DNA of 6,352 nucleotides from Mxb001 sp046046455 (GTDB lineage Bacteria; Actinomycetota; Actinomycetes; S36-B12). The stretch is from contig JBJOJS010000104.1 in NCBI GenBank assembly GCA_046046455.1, positions 1-6,352 of the forward strand, read 5' to 3'. Numbering within the stretch: position 1 is the stretch's first letter; each line of letters begins with the position of its first letter. Both the position numbers and the translations under genes were made by a program. This document shows, piece after piece, positions 5,676 through 6,352 of this stretch. The notes beneath the pieces were generated by a model. The model ran no database searches and was not told the DNA's origin. It worked only from the letters and a program-made list of their open reading frames with translations.

Positions 5676-6334
5676 GCCTGTCGCCCGGCCAGCTCGAGGT
5701 AGGTGAGGATCGCCTTCACTCGGCGATCCTCCATCTCGGATGTGGACGGGGCAAGGATCCGGTAGCAGATGGTGAGTTCCTGGCGCAGCGCCTCATAGGA
5801 GCAATCGACCTGCTCGGCGATGCTCTTGGCCGATACCCCGGAGCTCATCAGGCTCATGATGATGCGCTGGCGAGGCGAGAGGCGGTCCAGGCTCGGGGCC
5901 TCGGCCCCCTCTGTCGCGTGCTCGGGGATGAGGAAGCCGTGGCTCATGCCACGGGCCGTCTCCACCAGGATCCGCACGACCTCGTCGAGGTCCATCGTCG
6001 GGGACTTGGGCAGGAACGACCACCCCTCGCGCATGGCCTCCGGCACGCGCCGGGCTAGGTCGACCATCGAGTACTGCGAGTACACCACAAGGCCAATGTG
6101 CTCGTTGATATTGCGCATCGCGATGCCGAGCTCGATGCCGCTGAGGTTGGTGGGCCCGAGGTTGAGGTCGAGCAGAGCCACGTCGGCACGGCCGATGACG
6201 TCGCGATCAAGTGCTTCGCCAGGTGTGGCGTAGCTGCCGATGAGCTCGATCTGGGCGTATCCGGCAAGCGATGTGGTCATGAAGCCGAGGAGAGCGGGGT
6301 CGTTCTCCACGTAGATCACGCGAGACGCCCTCAT
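5672..6334 (-). CDS. Two-component response regulator, receiver domain plus divergent LuxR-like HTH
   Basis: This 220-residue regulator is the likely partner of the kinase encoded immediately after it. The receiver domain spans about 4-125. Its acidic cluster is Glu10-Asn11-Asp12 (VENDP), the phosphoacceptor is Asp56 (ALLDLNLG), the switch Ser is Ser86 (VVYSQYS) and the conserved Lys is Lys110 (FLPKSP), so phosphorylation looks intact. The output domain (about 150-215) starts with LSPRQRIIMSLMSSGVSAKS and IAEQVDCS, a standard LuxR-type scaffold. The recognition helix then reads YEALRQELTICYRIL and lacks the usual T-V-K-x-H signature. The HTH class is therefore clear but its DNA target probably unusual. 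The ATG at 6334 is preceded by CGCCGC with no Shine-Dalgarno; with only 18 bases of upstream sequence, a leaderless start or an upstream start cannot be settled. The promoter lies outside the window. Confidence 0.92.
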   Translation of the reverse strand: MRASRVIYVENDPALLGFMTTSLAGYAQIELIGSYATPGEALDRDVIGRADVALLDLNLGPTNLSGIELGIAMRNINEHIGLVVYSQYSMVDLARRVPEAMREGWSFLPKSPTMDLDEVVRILVETARGMSHGFLIPEHATEGAEAPSLDRLSPRQRIIMSLMSSGVSAKSIAEQVDCSYEALRQELTICYRILAPSTSEMEDRRVKAILTYLELAGRQA

Positions 6335-6352
6335 GCGGCGAGTGTCGCATGA

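Noticed and set aside
1..6352. Mobile element, CRISPR array, tRNA/rRNA or phage remnants
   Set aside because: The genes are tightly packed with overlaps or short gaps. I saw no spaced repeat array, no transposase or integrase motifs, no terminal inverted repeats and no tRNA-like folds.

Overview
The window reads as GC-rich chromosomal DNA from an actinobacterium. The evidence is strong G/C preference at third codon positions, long spurious open frames opposite real genes, GTG starts, four-base stop/start overlaps, an apparently leaderless gene, and proteins resembling Arthrobacter-type dimethylglycine oxidase. The genus cannot be named from the sequence. All six genes lie on the minus strand, so the biological order runs from the right edge to the left edge. 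There is no sign of mobile DNA, RNA genes or CRISPR.

Right part (about 4542-6334): a two-component system. A LuxR/NarL-like response regulator with an unusual DNA-recognition helix overlaps by four bases (GTGA) a four-helix membrane histidine kinase of the HisKA_3/DesK-like type.

Middle (about 4465-4541): a 77-base gap. It holds a fair sigma-70-like promoter placed so that transcription would begin at or next to the GTG start of the next gene. Inverted and direct repeats overlap this promoter and are candidate operators.

Left part (1-4464): a catabolic operon of GntR/FCD regulator, FAD-GcvT fusion enzyme, etfB and etfA (cut by the left edge). The fusion enzyme is colinear with dimethylglycine oxidase and keeps the flavin-linking His, the active-site His and Tyr, and the folate-site Asp. 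Beside a private ETF pair it most likely acts as a dehydrogenase: it would oxidise an N-methylated glycine (dimethylglycine or sarcosine type), hand the one-carbon unit to tetrahydrofolate, and pass electrons through the ETF to the respiratory chain. etfB and etfA are translationally coupled by GTGA and ATGA overlaps. A perfect 12-base direct repeat sits between the regulator gene and the ribosome binding site of the dehydrogenase gene.

The whole reads as a regulated module for the late steps of glycine-betaine/choline-type demethylation. The parts are known families. The less ordinary points are the oxidase-like enzyme wired to a dedicated ETF, the altered ETF-beta docking loop, the repeat-rich leaders, and the adjacent two-component system with a divergent output domain.
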